59,419 nucleotides of DNA from Microbispora oryzae (GCF_017896165.1 NZ_JAFCNB010000028.1:1-59419), one strand, 5' to 3'; positions 1 to 9,158 are shown, numbered from the stretch's first letter. Translations and numbers: made by a program. Notes: generated from the letters alone by a model not told the origin.

Positions 1-142
1 CGTGGTCAGAGTGACCGTGGTCAGAGTGACCGTGGTCAGAGTGACCGTGGTCAGAGTGACCGTGGTCAGAGTGACCGTGGTCAGAGTGACCGTGGTCAGA
101 GTGACCGTGGTCAGAGTGACCGTGGTCAGAGTGACCGTGGTC
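1..142. repeat. 15-bp tandem repeat (nine full copies plus part)
   Basis: The unit CGTGGTCAGAGTGAC repeats without change from base 1 to 135, and a partial copy follows to 142. On the minus strand it encodes HGHSD in frame. Perfect identity suggests recent expansion by slippage or unequal exchange. The copy number is unknown because the array starts at the window edge. Confidence 0.95.
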
Positions 143-598
143 GCCCCCCTGGTGACCGCCCCCGTGGCCGGGATGTCCGGGCTTCACGTGATGCTTCACG
201 TGGTGCTTGACGTGGTGCTTCACGTGACCGGGCTTGACGTGCCAGAAGTGACGCGGGTCGAGGCCGTGCTCCCTGGCGTAGGAGGTCGACACCACGGTCC
301 AGGTGCCGCCGCTGAACACCGCGAAGCGGGTCCCGTCATACCGGTAGTGCCGGCCGTGGTCGGTGCCGTACCAGTAGCCGGCGCTCCCCACGCGGGTCCA
401 CCACCGCCGCCCGTCGAAGACCCGGGTGGTCGTGCTCTTCTGCGTGACCGTGCTCTTCTGCGCGACCGTGACCGCCGTCGCCCCGTCGGCGGTCCGCGGT
501 GTCGCCGCCGAGGCGGCGCCCCCCGCCGCGAGAATGACGCCACCCGCGACGGCCACCGTCGCGGCCGCGGTCGCCAGTCCACGCCTGAAGTTGATCAT
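1..598 (-). CDS. Secreted protein with C-terminal His-rich HGHSD tandem repeats (partial, runs off window)
   Basis: The frame is open from ATG at 598 to the window edge and has no stop, so the C-terminus is missing. A ribosome site (AAGGGGG) lies 8-9 bases before the ATG. Residues 1 to about 31 form a signal peptide (Arg-Arg-Gly, hydrophobic Ala/Val core, AASA cleavage region). Next comes an aromatic-rich domain of about 90 residues with several Trp/Tyr. After it is a HVKHHVKHHVKHHVK stretch, a Gly/His linker, then at least nine exact HGHSD units. A His/Asp tail like this would suit binding of Zn, Ni or Cu outside the cell, but that is inference. The globular domain was not recognised. Confidence 0.8.
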   Translation of the reverse strand, partial: MINFRRGLATAAATVAVAGGVILAAGGAASAATPRTADGATAVTVAQKSTVTQKSTTTRVFDGRRWWTRVGSAGYWYGTDHGRHYRYDGTRFAVFSGGTWTVVSTSYAREHGLDPRHFWHVKPGHVKHHVKHHVKHHVKPGHPGHGGGHQGGDHGHSDHGHSDHGHSDHGHSDHGHSDHGHSDHGHSDHGHSDHGHSDH

Positions 599-953
599 TA
601 CTGTTTTCCCCCTTGATGCACACGTGTCCGGTGGGACCGTGCAATCGTCTTGAGCCGCCTGCGTCCGGTGGGACGCCTGCAACCTCAGTACGTAGGGGAG
701 AACGGGGCAATACGCCCCATTAGTCCCATTCGTCCTATGATGTGATGATCGTCACTTTTGGGCGAATTATTGAACCTTAATCCTTCCTAGCACGTCCCCG
801 GCCCGAGCGAGCGCACGGACGCCGATCAACCGCGGCGGGAAGAGAGAGCACATCCCAAGGACACCAGCCCCACTCCACGATCCGTACCCCAGGGTCCGGT
901 AAGCTCCGGACCGGAACCGTACCAATAGGTACGTTTATTGTCGTGGAGGAACG
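599..953. other. Intergenic region between divergent genes
   Basis: No convincing gene. It holds the leader and ribosome site of the minus-strand His-rich gene, a small inverted repeat near 704-718 (GGGGCAATACGCCCC), an A/T-richer stretch near 720-780 that may carry its promoter, and at the right end the operator-like palindrome of the monooxygenase gene. Confidence 0.6.
918..933. promoter_or_regulatory. Operator-like palindrome upstream of the monooxygenase gene
   Basis: CGTACC-AATA-GGTACG is a perfect 6+6 palindrome with a 4-base spacer, 21 bases before the start of the monooxygenase gene. The TetR-type regulator 3' of the gene pair is the obvious candidate to bind it. The link is inferred from proximity. 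Confidence 0.5.
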
Positions 954-2132
954 ATGAACACTCCGAATGAAGCCCCGGCCCGCGGTGGCCTCGTCGACGC
1001 TGCGCGCGCCATCGCGCCGGTGCTGCGGCGGAACGCCGACGAGGCCGAGCGCGAGAGCCGGCTGACCGACGAAGCCGCCTGGGCGCTCCGTGAGGCCGGA
1101 CTGTTCCGGCTGGCCACGCCCAAGGTCTTCGGCGGAGCCGAGTCCGACCCACTGGCCTGCCTGGACGTGACCGCCGAGGTGGCGCGGGCCTGCCCGTCGA
1201 GCGCCTGGATCGTGATGGTGTCGTACGTGGCGCAGCAGCTCGCGGCGTCGTTCGGCGAGCGGGCACGCCAGGACGTGTGGGGCGACGGCCCGGACAGCCC
1301 GATGTGCGGCGTGTTCGGCAGCGTCGGCGTCACGGCGACCCCGGTCGACGGCGGCCTGATCGTCTCCGGCCGGTGGTCGTGGGCGTCCGGCTGCCATCAG
1401 GCCGAATGGGCGGTTCTCGGCGTGCCGGTCGTCCAGGGAGGGACGGCCGAGCGGGGGATCGCGCTGATACCGGCCGCGGACCTGACGGTCGAGGACACCT
1501 GGGACATGATCGGCATGCGCGGGACGGGCAGCCACACCCTGGTCGCCGACGAGGTCTTCGTCCCGGACCACCGGATACGGCGGTTCGCGGACGTACTGGA
1601 GGGGGGCGGTGCGGGGTCCGAGCCGCTGTACCGGATTCCGCCCGGTGCGATGACGGTGACCTCCGTGGGTCCCCTGCTCGGGATCGCCCGCGCCGTGTTC
1701 GCACAGACCATGGAGGCCGTCGACGCGGGCAAGCCCATGGCCATGTCGGTCTACCGCCGGCTCGCCGACTCCCCCAGCGTGCAGGCGTCGCTCGCGGACG
1801 CCGCCACCCTCATCGACTCGGCCCACCTGCACCTGACGCGTTCGGCCGAGTACATCGCGACCGCCGCCGCCTCCGGCGCCACTCCCGGCCTGCTCGAACG
1901 GACGAGGCTGCGCATGGACAACGGATACGCCGTGACGAGCCTGCGCGAGGCCGTGCAACTGCTGCTCACGGTGAGAGGGGCGAGCGGCTTCTCCCGGGCC
2001 GCGGTCGTGCAGCGCTACTGGCGTGACCTGGAGACCGCGGCCCGGCATCCCACGCTCAATCCCGGGCTCGCCCGCGAGATGTACGGACGGGCGCTGGTCG
2101 GCGGCACCGAGCCGGTCAGCCCGATGATCTGA
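954..2132 (+). CDS. Flavin-dependent monooxygenase, acyl-CoA dehydrogenase fold (HsaA/HpaB-like oxygenase component)
   Basis: 392 residues with the acyl-CoA dehydrogenase layout: helical N-domain (1-115), beta middle domain (about 120-220, SGRWSWASG and the MIGMRGTGSHTL segment) and a C-terminal four-helix domain of Acyl-CoA_dh_2 type. This is the usual form of two-component aromatic hydroxylases, which use reduced FMN/FAD and O2. The next gene encodes a flavin reductase, which strongly supports this reading over a true acyl-CoA dehydrogenase. GGAGGA lies 5 bases before the ATG. The substrate is unknown. A palindrome upstream and a nearby TetR gene suggest substrate-induced control. Confidence 0.85.
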   Translation: MNTPNEAPARGGLVDAARAIAPVLRRNADEAERESRLTDEAAWALREAGLFRLATPKVFGGAESDPLACLDVTAEVARACPSSAWIVMVSYVAQQLAASFGERARQDVWGDGPDSPMCGVFGSVGVTATPVDGGLIVSGRWSWASGCHQAEWAVLGVPVVQGGTAERGIALIPAADLTVEDTWDMIGMRGTGSHTLVADEVFVPDHRIRRFADVLEGGGAGSEPLYRIPPGAMTVTSVGPLLGIARAVFAQTMEAVDAGKPMAMSVYRRLADSPSVQASLADAATLIDSAHLHLTRSAEYIATAAASGATPGLLERTRLRMDNGYAVTSLREAVQLLLTVRGASGFSRAAVVQRYWRDLETAARHPTLNPGLAREMYGRALVGGTEPVSPMI

Positions 2133-2143
2133 GGAGCCCGGCA

Positions 2144-2647
2144 GTGAATTCCGGCATGAAGACCGTGACCGGCAGGCGGCCGGCGCGCGAGGCGCTCGGT
2201 TCGTTCGCCTCGGGGGTCGTCGTCGTGACAGCGAGCGGTCCCGGGGGCCCGCTCGGTTTCACCTGCCAGTCGTTCACGTCGCTGTCGCTGGACCCGCTGC
2301 TGGTGAGCCTCGCGGTCGCGCGCACCTCCCGGACCTGGCCGCGCATCCGGGAGGTGGGCGACTTCTGCGTCAACGTGCTCGCCGAGGACCAGAGGGAGCT
2401 GAGCGCGATGTTCGCCGGTCCGGAGGCCGGCAGGTTCGCGGGGGTGCGCTGGCGGCCGGGGCTCGGCGGGGCCCCGATCCTTGACGGGGTCTGCGCCTGG
2501 ATCAGCTGCCAGATCTGGAGCGAGCACGACGGCGGCGACCACACCATCATCGTCGGGCGGGTCACCGCCCTCGACGCGGCGCCGTCGCCGGCCCCGCTGC
2601 TCTTCCACCGGGGGAGGTACGGCGCACTGGCGAAGACAGGCGGCTGA
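2144..2647 (+). CDS. Flavin reductase component of two-component monooxygenase (HsaB/HpaC-like)
   Basis: 167 residues, the usual length of the flavin reductase-like split-barrel family. It shows the family signatures ASGVVVVTA near residue 22, GFTCQSFTSLSLDPLLVSL near 38, and a late GDHTIIVGRV segment. It would reduce free flavin with NAD(P)H and pass it to the oxygenase encoded 11 bases upstream. The start is GTG with GAGGAG at the right distance. The two genes form a tight operon. Confidence 0.85.
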   Translation: MNSGMKTVTGRRPAREALGSFASGVVVVTASGPGGPLGFTCQSFTSLSLDPLLVSLAVARTSRTWPRIREVGDFCVNVLAEDQRELSAMFAGPEAGRFAGVRWRPGLGGAPILDGVCAWISCQIWSEHDGGDHTIIVGRVTALDAAPSPAPLLFHRGRYGALAKTGG

Positions 2648-2672
2648 GCGCCCAGGCCGGCCGGCGGCGGGG

Positions 2673-3239
2673 TCAGGGGCGGAGCGCCTGGAGCGTCAGC
2701 TCGCCGTAGCGCCGCCACAGCGCCGGGTCGCGATCCGCGACCCTGATGAGTTGCAGCATCATGCCGCACAGCACCACGCGCAGGTCCAGCGTGGTCGCGT
2801 CCTGGCGTATGTGCCCCGACTCCTTGGCCGCCTCCATCAGGTCGGTGAGCCTGGTCATCAGCACGGCCGCGCCCTGCCACCTGCTGTCGGCCAGCATCTC
2901 CGACAGCAGGCGGTCACCGGCGAGGCTCTCGAACAACCGCAGCACGTAGTGGCGGAAGAGCCGGTACGGCTCGGGCTCGGCGAGCACGGCGGCGGTGGAC
3001 CGTTCGAGCTCCTCCAGCCGATACGCCGCGATCGCCTCGACCAGCTCATCCTTCGTGGGGTAGCCGCGATAGACGGTCGCCTTGCTCACGCCGGCGCGTT
3101 CGGCTACCTGCGGCACGGTCGCCTGGAGGCCGAGCTCCGCGAAGACCTCGAGCGCGGCGGCGAAGACGCGCTGATGATTACGGCGTGCGTCGGCCCGCCT
3201 GAACGGTCCGGCCACCGGCGCGGTCTCCACGGAAGTCAC
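2673..3239 (-). CDS. TetR/AcrR-family transcriptional regulator
   Basis: Taken from GTG at 3239, 188 residues. The N-terminal TetR helix-turn-helix is clear: ADARRNHQRVFAAALEVFAELG, then VPQVAERAGVSKATVYRGYPTKDELV (residues 17-67). The rest is a helical ligand domain. The frame stays open upstream, but that sequence does not look like a TetR protein. The gene converges on the monooxygenase/flavin reductase pair and is its likely regulator. GTG at 3254 is a second possible start. Confidence 0.85.
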   Translation of the reverse strand: MTSVETAPVAGPFRRADARRNHQRVFAAALEVFAELGLQATVPQVAERAGVSKATVYRGYPTKDELVEAIAAYRLEELERSTAAVLAEPEPYRLFRHYVLRLFESLAGDRLLSEMLADSRWQGAAVLMTRLTDLMEAAKESGHIRQDATTLDLRVVLCGMMLQLIRVADRDPALWRRYGELTLQALRP

Positions 3240-3295
3240 CCCACCAGTGTGCACCGCGTTCGACGAAGGCCCTTCCACGGCGCCCGCCGCCGGTG

Positions 3296-3475
3296 TCAGT
3301 GACCCACCAGCATGACGATGCCGACGATGATGAGGTGGATCAGCACGGCGAACCCCAGCACGGCGACGAACAGCCACTTGGCGGGGGCGTGTTCGAAGTG
3401 CTTGCCCTCCTTCAGCGGCGGGCGTTTGGCGACGCGGTCGGCGATGCGCTCTTCGAGACTCTTCCTGCGTGCCAT
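3296..3475 (-). CDS. Small single-pass membrane protein, 59 aa
   Basis: A short charged N-terminus (MARRKSLEERIADRVAKRP) is followed by one strong hydrophobic segment (about residues 33-57). The ribosome site GAGGAAGAG lies just before the ATG at 3475. The frame is open upstream but has no other good start. It is divergent from the OhrR-like gene and shares its control region. Function unknown. Confidence 0.65.
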   Translation of the reverse strand: MARRKSLEERIADRVAKRPPLKEGKHFEHAPAKWLFVAVLGFAVLIHLIIVGIVMLVGH

Positions 3476-3534
3476 GACTCTTCCTCGGGACGTGAGCTCC
3501 TGGGGCGGGATGCCGGGCGAGCACCTACATGGGC

Positions 3535-3564
3535 CACTAACGTTTCGTTGGCTAATCGTTAGTG
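3535..3564. promoter_or_regulatory. Inverted repeat in the divergent promoter of the OhrR-like gene
   Basis: CACTAACG (3535-3542) and CGTTAGTG (3557-3564) form a perfect 8+8 inverted repeat in an A/T-rich gap between the small membrane protein and the MarR/OhrR gene. A likely autoregulatory operator, by position. Confidence 0.5.
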
Positions 3565-3607
3565 TACTAATTGGGCTAGTATGGCGGACACCCCAACGGA
3601 GGTGCAT

Positions 3608-4072
3608 ATGAGTGATATAGACGACATCACCGACCCGCTGGCCCTGGAGAACCAGGTCTGCTTCGCCCTCGCCGTCGCCTCGCGATCGGTGATCGCCCTC
3701 TACCGGCCGGTGCTGGAACCGATGGGGCTGACCCACCCGCAGTACCTGGTGATGCTGGCCCTGTGGGAGCGCGCGCCGCTGTCGATCAAGGAGCTCAGCC
3801 GGCTGCTGCAACTGGAGCCGGCCACGCTGTCGCCGTTGCTCAAGCGCCTGGAAGCCGCCGGCCTGCTCGAACGCCGCCGCGCCAGCGACGACGAGCGCTC
3901 CCTCGCGGTGGTGCTGACCGACCGGGGACGCGAGCTGCGCCGGCAGGCCGAGAAGGTGCCGGCGACGATCGTCGAGCGCCTGGGCATGGACCTGGAGGAG
4001 CTGCGGAGCCTGCACCAGGCGCTGACGCGGGTAATCTCCGCCGCCAACGGCGCCCACCTCGCTCCTCGGTGA
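3608..4072 (+). CDS. MarR-family regulator, OhrR-like
   Basis: 154 residues from ATG 3608, preceded by CGGAGG 6-7 bases upstream. An in-frame ATG at 3581 has no ribosome site. The N-terminal segment [41 protein letters not shown] closely follows OhrR organic-peroxide sensors, including the conserved reactive Cys (Cys18) and the Tyr residues that contact it. The winged helix follows ([41 protein letters not shown]). OhrR normally represses an ohr peroxidase gene, but none is next to it here, so its target is open. Confidence 0.85.
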   Translation: MSDIDDITDPLALENQVCFALAVASRSVIALYRPVLEPMGLTHPQYLVMLALWERAPLSIKELSRLLQLEPATLSPLLKRLEAAGLLERRRASDDERSLAVVLTDRGRELRRQAEKVPATIVERLGMDLEELRSLHQALTRVISAANGAHLAPR

Positions 4073-4111
4073 TGAGGGCCGCGTGACGCCCGGTGCAGGT
4101 CGGAACGTACG

Positions 4112-5359
4112 TCAGAAGTACGTGGGGAAGAGGTCCTTGGTCGGCCACGTGGTGACGCCGTTCCACGCCGTGTTCATCTGGGAGCTGAGCACGTCGTAGT
4201 CGAGAGTGCCGGTTTCCTCGCGGTGGTTGAAGATCGCGGCGTACGTGAAGCCCTGCTGCAGCCGGGCCAGGTAGGCGTACGTGCCGGGCATGCTGCCGTT
4301 GTGCCAGGTGTTGAGGTGGCCGGTCACCTGACGCACGTACCAGCCGCAGCCGTACCAGGAGCCGTCCGTGCTCACGCCGATCTCCGGCTTGGCGAACGCG
4401 CGGGTGATCGAGGTGGCGTTCAGCGCCGGACCGGCGGCGTCGAAGATCCGGGCCCATCTGACCAGGTCGACCGCGGAGGACAGCCAGCCGCCGTTGGCGT
4501 CGTGGTTGAGCATGTTGAACCCGCCGTACGGCCACGGGACCACGGCGCCGGAGGCGTCCAGCACGGTCTTGGTGGTGTAGTCGGAGTAGTACGGCACCTC
4601 CCCCGGCGCGGCCTGCGACTTCAGGGTGCGGCCGAGCCGCATCCGGGTGATGCCGACCGGGGCGAGCAGCTTCTGCTTCACGTATGACTCGTAGCTCTGC
4701 CCCGACACCTTCTCGATGACCAGGCCGAGCAGCATGTAGCCGTAGTTGCTGTAGGCCATGCGCGCGCCGGGCGCGAAGTCGAGGGGCCTGCCGCCGGCGT
4801 ATTTGATGATGTCGCTCTTGCCGACCGGCAGCGGCACGCCGAGCTTGGCAGCGACGGTGGGATCGACCCACAGGTAGTCGCCGGAGATGTCGCGGTCCCA
4901 GCCGCCGGTGTGCTGCATCAGTCGCCAGAGGGTGACGTTCTTCAGCCGCGAGTCGGCCGCGGCCGACAGCCCGAGCAGGTCGGCGACCTTGGCCCCGAGC
5001 GACACCTTCCCGTCCTGGGCCAGCCGCAGGACCGCCGCCGCGGTGATGTTCTTGCTGAGACTCGCGATCCGGAACAGCGACGTCGGCTGCACGGCCGGGA
5101 CGGCCGTGTCACCGCTGTAGCGGTATCCCCGGGCCAGCACCAGCTTGCCGTTCTTGACCGCGGCGAGCTGGGCGCAGGAGATGTTCCGCTGCTTGATGTA
5201 GGTCTTCATCAGGTTGTCGAGGGCGGCCAGCTGCGACGGAGCGGTCCCGGTGACCGTCAGGGTCGGTGCCGCCGCCGCGTACGCCGGCGAACTCGGTAAC
5301 GCGACCGCGGGCACCAGGCCGGCCCCTACTTTGAACACATCACGCCGGCTAAGTGTCAC
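4112..5359 (-). CDS. Tat-exported serine hydrolase of the beta-lactamase / class C family
   Basis: 415 residues. It starts at GTG 5359 with GAGGGGA upstream. The Tat signal is [11 protein letters not shown] with an AYAA cleavage region near residue 28. Serine penicillin-recognising enzyme motifs are present: SLSK (Ser100, Lys103), YSN (Tyr203-Asn205) and HNG (353-355) in place of KTG, as in class C-related esterases and D-aminopeptidases. It probably acts outside the membrane on an ester, amide or D-amino-acid peptide. The substrate cannot be read from the sequence. It stands alone. Confidence 0.85.
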   Translation of the reverse strand: MTLSRRDVFKVGAGLVPAVALPSSPAYAAAAPTLTVTGTAPSQLAALDNLMKTYIKQRNISCAQLAAVKNGKLVLARGYRYSGDTAVPAVQPTSLFRIASLSKNITAAAVLRLAQDGKVSLGAKVADLLGLSAAADSRLKNVTLWRLMQHTGGWDRDISGDYLWVDPTVAAKLGVPLPVGKSDIIKYAGGRPLDFAPGARMAYSNYGYMLLGLVIEKVSGQSYESYVKQKLLAPVGITRMRLGRTLKSQAAPGEVPYYSDYTTKTVLDASGAVVPWPYGGFNMLNHDANGGWLSSAVDLVRWARIFDAAGPALNATSITRAFAKPEIGVSTDGSWYGCGWYVRQVTGHLNTWHNGSMPGTYAYLARLQQGFTYAAIFNHREETGTLDYDVLSSQMNTAWNGVTTWPTKDLFPTYF

Positions 5360-5487
5360 TTCTGTCCCCTCAACACCATCAGCAACTTTTGGCCGATCTT
5401 AGCTGTCGGGGACAGACCGAAAAGCCCGTTTGGGTAATCGCGGAGACACCGGCCGGCCCGAGATCACTCCGGCACGTCGGGCCGACG

Positions 5488-6378
5488 TCATGGATGCATG
5501 AGAAGCAGGGGGTCGCAGGTCGCCGATCCCGTCAGTTGCGGGTTGTTCGGGTCGCGCAGATCGCCCTCGCCGTTCACGACGTAATATCCGCCGGCCTTCC
5601 GAGGGATCACGATCAGCGTTTGGAGGACCATCCTCTCCTGCGCCTTGGCGGTGGTCGCTCCGTGTCCCAGCGCGTGGACCAGCATGGTCCTGAGCATGGC
5701 GAAGAGATTGTCATGCGCGAATCCCGGCCAGACGAGCACGCGATAGGTGTGCGGGACGATCCCCAGATTCTCGCTGTAGCCGCGGACCGACACCCGTGAG
5801 TCCGCCCAGTTGGCCACCGTTCTCGCGGCCGTGGCCTCGTGCGCGGCGAGATCGCTCATGGACTCCGGCCGCGCCCTGGCCATGTGGATGTGCAACTGGT
5901 TGAAGTGCCTGGCCGCCTTCGAGTTGATGCCGAGTCCGACGGGATTGGGCACCACAGTGGGAGCCTTGCCGGCGTAATAGTCGGCCGCGCTCCAGTAATT
6001 CGGCGCGCTGCCGCCGCAGATCCAGGGGCATTCGATACCGCTGATCCGTACGGTCGGCACCAGAATGAAGTTGACATATCCGGACTTGTTGTTATTGCCG
6101 CCCATCACAACGTAGTCCGTATCGTTCTGCAGGCAGGAGTTGTTGGCGTGGCACGTCTGGCTGCGCCGCCAGAGAGAGTCGGAGCTCAGGGCGGTGCTGC
6201 CGCACTGCTTGGGGTCGGGCCCCTTGGGATGCGGCGGGGGCGCGGCCGACGCGTGCTCGGCGCCCGCGAAAATACCGGCGCCGGCGATGGCGCCGACACC
6301 CGCGAGGCCGGAGAACTGCACGAACCGGCGCCGGGTCAGCCCGTTCGTCTCGTCGCCCGCCCGGTCGCACTCACACAT
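5488..6378 (-). CDS. CDP-diacylglycerol pyrophosphatase-like protein, Tat-exported
   Basis: 296 residues from ATG 6378. The longer frame upstream lacks a signal and a good ribosome site. TRRRFVQFSGLAGVGAIAGAG is a twin-arginine signal. Later parts match the Cdh (CDP-diacylglycerol hydrolase) family, a HIT-related fold: an early LWRR segment, a QLHIHMARARP active-site-like stretch with the His-x-His pair, and a C-terminal half rich in Val/Ile strands. Cdh splits CDP-diacylglycerol to CMP and phosphatidate. Whether this exported form does so is inference. A Cys-rich region near residues 48-62 and 110 may form disulfides. Confidence 0.75.
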   Translation of the reverse strand: MCECDRAGDETNGLTRRRFVQFSGLAGVGAIAGAGIFAGAEHASAAPPPHPKGPDPKQCGSTALSSDSLWRRSQTCHANNSCLQNDTDYVVMGGNNNKSGYVNFILVPTVRISGIECPWICGGSAPNYWSAADYYAGKAPTVVPNPVGLGINSKAARHFNQLHIHMARARPESMSDLAAHEATAARTVANWADSRVSVRGYSENLGIVPHTYRVLVWPGFAHDNLFAMLRTMLVHALGHGATTAKAQERMVLQTLIVIPRKAGGYYVVNGEGDLRDPNNPQLTGSATCDPLLLMHP

Positions 6379-6738
6379 GGTTGCCCCCACGACATTGCAG
6401 AAATACGCTCCGCGGCCCCCATGACCGCGCCGCCAATCGAGGGCGCGCGGACTCATTCCCCCGCGGCGCAAAGATCGGCAGTCGGTCAGGATGGTCCCCG
6501 GACCGGCCGACCGGCAAAACGTTCTGACGCCAGGCTGGAATTCTCGTGGGAAAGAACGGAACGCGCCCGCCGGCGCCGTTGGAAACCCCGGGAGTTCCAC
6601 CTCCGGGCTTGCACGGCGTCTGCCTTCACGGAGCCGATGATTTGTCGTTTCGCTACGCGCCGGGCGACCCGGAGTGCATTAGGACATCCACCGGGTGACA
6701 ATGGGCGGTCCAGGCGAGGCGCTACTCGCGAGGCAGGC
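6379..6738. other. Intergenic region, no gene seen
   Basis: 360 bases upstream of the minus-strand CDP-diacylglycerol pyrophosphatase-like gene and downstream of the minus-strand FN3-CBM2 gene. The short frames here lack ribosome sites or recognisable products. The region presumably holds the promoter of the former and the terminator of the latter. Confidence 0.5.
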
Positions 6739-7593
6739 TCATCGGCAGGTGGCGCCGTTGAGCCGCCAGGCCGACGGGGCGGGGTTGACGCCCTGGTTCG
6801 TGCCGGTGAAGCCGATGCTGACGCTGTCGCCCGGCGCGAGGTCCCGGTTCCACGGGAGCGCGGTGGCCGTCACCGTCGAGCCGTTCTGCGACCACTCGGC
6901 CGACCACCCGGAGGTCACGCGCTGACCGGGGTCGGGGAAGGCGAAGGTCAGCCACCATCCGGCGATCGTGGTCGAGCCGGTGTTGGTGATCGACACGTAC
7001 GACGTCATGCCGCCGAACCAGTCGTAGGAGTTGTACGTCACGTGGCAGGCGCCCCAGTAGGAGGACGAGGGCGAAGGGGAGCTGACGACGTCGTTGTGGA
7101 TCGTGACGTTGACCGACCCCGACGGCGCGCTGTCCGCCCCCCACCGGTCGACGGCCACGACGTAGAGGGTGGCGACACGCGACGCCGTGCCGTACGGCGG
7201 GTAGTCCACGTAGAACGAGCCGTCGGTGACGTCGGGCCCGAACGTGGCGACCTTGGTCTTGACGCCACCGCGGTCCTCGAAGACCTGGTAGCAGGCGAGC
7301 CCGTCGGCGTCGGACGCGGCGGCCCAGCGCAGGTGCACGTAGTTGTTGGCGACCGACACCACCTGCGGCGTGCCGGGCGCGGTCGGCGGCGTCAGCGGAG
7401 GACGGCTGGGCGGCAGGGTCCGTGGGTCGTAACACGGCCACAGCAACGACGGCGACGGACTGCTGGACGAGGGTGGAGCCGTTGTCGCCGCGCCGGTGAT
7501 CCCACCGGCGGAGGCGCTCGCAACCGCCGGAATCAGGAAGGAGGCGGCGACCAGCGTCGCGACGCCCCAGGCGACAGCCCATCGTCCCTGCAT
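6739..7593 (-). CDS. Secreted FN3-CBM2 carbohydrate-binding protein without catalytic domain
   Basis: 284 residues with a Sec signal (1 to about 28, ASASA), a Ser/Pro-rich linker, an FN3-like domain (about 70-165, TPPTAPGTPQVVSV then YVVAVDRWGADS), a second Ser-rich linker, and a C-terminal CBM2 (about 183-284). The CBM2 has a pair of Cys near its ends, the conserved aromatics, and the phrases VSITNTGSTTIAGW, VTSGWSAEWSQNGSTVTA and APGDSVSIGF. No hydrolase domain is present. It may anchor to cellulose or chitin or act as a helper protein. The ATG has AAGGGCGG upstream. Confidence 0.85.
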   Translation of the reverse strand: MQGRWAVAWGVATLVAASFLIPAVASASAGGITGAATTAPPSSSSPSPSLLWPCYDPRTLPPSRPPLTPPTAPGTPQVVSVANNYVHLRWAAASDADGLACYQVFEDRGGVKTKVATFGPDVTDGSFYVDYPPYGTASRVATLYVVAVDRWGADSAPSGSVNVTIHNDVVSSPSPSSSYWGACHVTYNSYDWFGGMTSYVSITNTGSTTIAGWWLTFAFPDPGQRVTSGWSAEWSQNGSTVTATALPWNRDLAPGDSVSIGFTGTNQGVNPAPSAWRLNGATCR

Positions 7594-7807
7594 GGATCCG
7601 CCCTTCCACGTGGCCCGGATTGCCGTCCGACCACGAGCATGTGAGCGGCGCGGGGCCCGGTCAACGGCGAGACCGCGCGGCGCACGAGCCCCGGTGAGAA
7701 CCGGGCAGGTGAGGAGCGGGCCGCGGGCATGACGCGCCCTGAATCTTTCACGCCCGCCGAGTACGGGACGGCGGCGCGGCCCGTCCTCACGTTTGACACC
7801 CTTTACG

Positions 7808-7836
7808 GCTAACCGCTATCCATTGGCTAACCGTTA
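7808..7836. promoter_or_regulatory. Direct repeat GGCTAACCG at the PadR gene start
   Basis: GGCTAACCG occurs twice about 18 bases apart, immediately before the GTG start of the PadR gene and extending towards GTTAGG. The position fits an autoregulatory operator that overlaps the promoter. Confidence 0.4.
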
Positions 7837-7839
7837 GGG

Positions 7840-8421
7840 GTGGAAGTGCAGGACGCGGTGCTGGCGATGCTCGCCAAGGAACCGTCGCACGGGTATCACT
7901 TGCGTGCCCGGCTGCGGCAGAGCCTTGGCCTGCTCGGCGAGTCGATGAACCCGGGTCAGGTCTACGTGACCCTGGCCCGGCTGGAGAGAGCGGGCCTCGT
8001 CGTCTGCGAGCGGGCCGACGGCCTGCCCGATCGGCCCGAGCGCAAGGTGTACGCGCTGACGCCGGCCGGGCAGGAGCGGGTGACCGCCTGGCTGGCCGAG
8101 GTGAGCTGGCCGAAGCCCGACCTGGCCGAATTTCATCTGAAGCTCATCGCGGCGGCCGCGGCCCGGCTCGCCGACCCGATCGAGCTCGTGGCGGCGCAGC
8201 GCCGTGAGCTGCTGCGCCGCCTGGCCGAGACGCAGCGCGCGGCCCTGGCCGAGCCGGCGGGATCGCGTGCCGTCCTGCTGCTTGAGGGGATCGTGCTGCG
8301 ACTGCAGGCCGACCTGCGCTGGCTGGAGGCCTGCGAGCGAGCCTGGTCCGGAGCCGCCGGCAAGACCGGCGACGAAGGCGAGCCCGGTGGCCGGGACGAC
8401 GACGAAGCTGAGGGGGCATGA
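7840..8421 (+). CDS. PadR-family transcriptional regulator
   Basis: 193 residues. The N-terminal PadR winged helix is clear: VLAMLAKEPSHGYHLRARL, then MNPGQVYVTLARLERAGLV and ERKVYALTPAGQERV (residues 7-80). The C-terminal part is a coiled dimerisation region and a Glu/Asp/Gly-rich tail. The GTG at 7840 has no ribosome site, so the message may be leaderless. Its last four bases overlap the ABC ATPase start (ATGA), which makes it the first gene of a PadR-ABC-FtsX operon and its likely regulator. Confidence 0.85.
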   Translation: MEVQDAVLAMLAKEPSHGYHLRARLRQSLGLLGESMNPGQVYVTLARLERAGLVVCERADGLPDRPERKVYALTPAGQERVTAWLAEVSWPKPDLAEFHLKLIAAAAARLADPIELVAAQRRELLRRLAETQRAALAEPAGSRAVLLLEGIVLRLQADLRWLEACERAWSGAAGKTGDEGEPGGRDDDEAEGA

Positions 8422-9158
8422 AGGTGTCCAGCGCTGTCCTACGGGCCCGCGGCCTGGTGAAGCAGCATGGTCACGGGCAGGGCCGGGTCCGCGCGGTCGA
8501 CGAGGTCGACCTGGAGGTGCCCGAGGGACAGACGCTGGCGGTGATGGGGCCAAGCGGCTGCGGGAAGTCGACCCTGCTCCACCTGCTGGGCGGCCTGGAG
8601 CGGCCCAGCGCGGGAGAGGTGTGGCTGGCCGGCCGCCGCGTCGACACGCTGAGCGAGCGGGCCCTGGCGCGGCTGCGCCGCCGGTCGGTCGGGTTCGTCT
8701 TCCAGGCGTTCCACCTGATGGAGGAGCTGTCGGCCGCGGAGAACGTGGAGCTGCCCGCGCTGCTGGCCGGGTTCTCGCGGCGGGAGGCCAGGCGGCGTGC
8801 GGGCTTCCTGCTGGAACAGGTCGGGCTCACCGGCCGGGCCCGGCATCTGCCCTCGCAGCTGTCCGGCGGGCAACGCCAGCGGGTCGCGATCGCCCGCGCG
8901 CTGGCCAACGAGCCGCTGGTCATCCTGGCCGACGAGCCGACCGGCAACCTCGACTCCACGGCGACACTCGACGTACTCAGGATCTTCGAGGAGCTACGTG
9001 CCGCGGGGCAGACCCTCGTGATGGTCACGCACGACGAACGGGTCGCGGCCACCGCGGACCGGTTGATCTCGATGCGTGACGGGATGTTCGTCGACGACAC
9101 CCGGCTGGCCGGCGACGCCACCGGATGGCTCGGCGGCCTGATCGGGCTGGAGGGCTGA
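8418..9158 (+). CDS. ABC transporter ATP-binding protein, LolD/MacB type
   Basis: 246 residues with all ABC ATPase motifs: Walker [10 protein letters not shown] (44-52), Q-loop in [14 protein letters not shown], signature [16 protein letters not shown], Walker [13 protein letters not shown] and the H-loop MVTHDE. The DEPTGNLD form and length are typical of ATPases paired with FtsX-like permeases. It overlaps the PadR gene by 4 bases and sits 5 bases before the permease gene. Confidence 0.92.
   Translation: MKVSSAVLRARGLVKQHGHGQGRVRAVDEVDLEVPEGQTLAVMGPSGCGKSTLLHLLGGLERPSAGEVWLAGRRVDTLSERALARLRRRSVGFVFQAFHLMEELSAAENVELPALLAGFSRREARRRAGFLLEQVGLTGRARHLPSQLSGGQRQRVAIARALANEPLVILADEPTGNLDSTATLDVLRIFEELRAAGQTLVMVTHDERVAATADRLISMRDGMFVDDTRLAGDATGWLGGLIGLEG

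Noticed and set aside
1..142. 15-bp repeats as a CRISPR array
   Set aside because: The units are contiguous without spacers and encode HGHSD in frame on the minus strand.
777..2048. Long minus-strand open frame opposite the monooxygenase gene
   Set aside because: It is an antisense frame of a clear gene; its product is Arg/Gly/His-rich with no domain or ribosome site.
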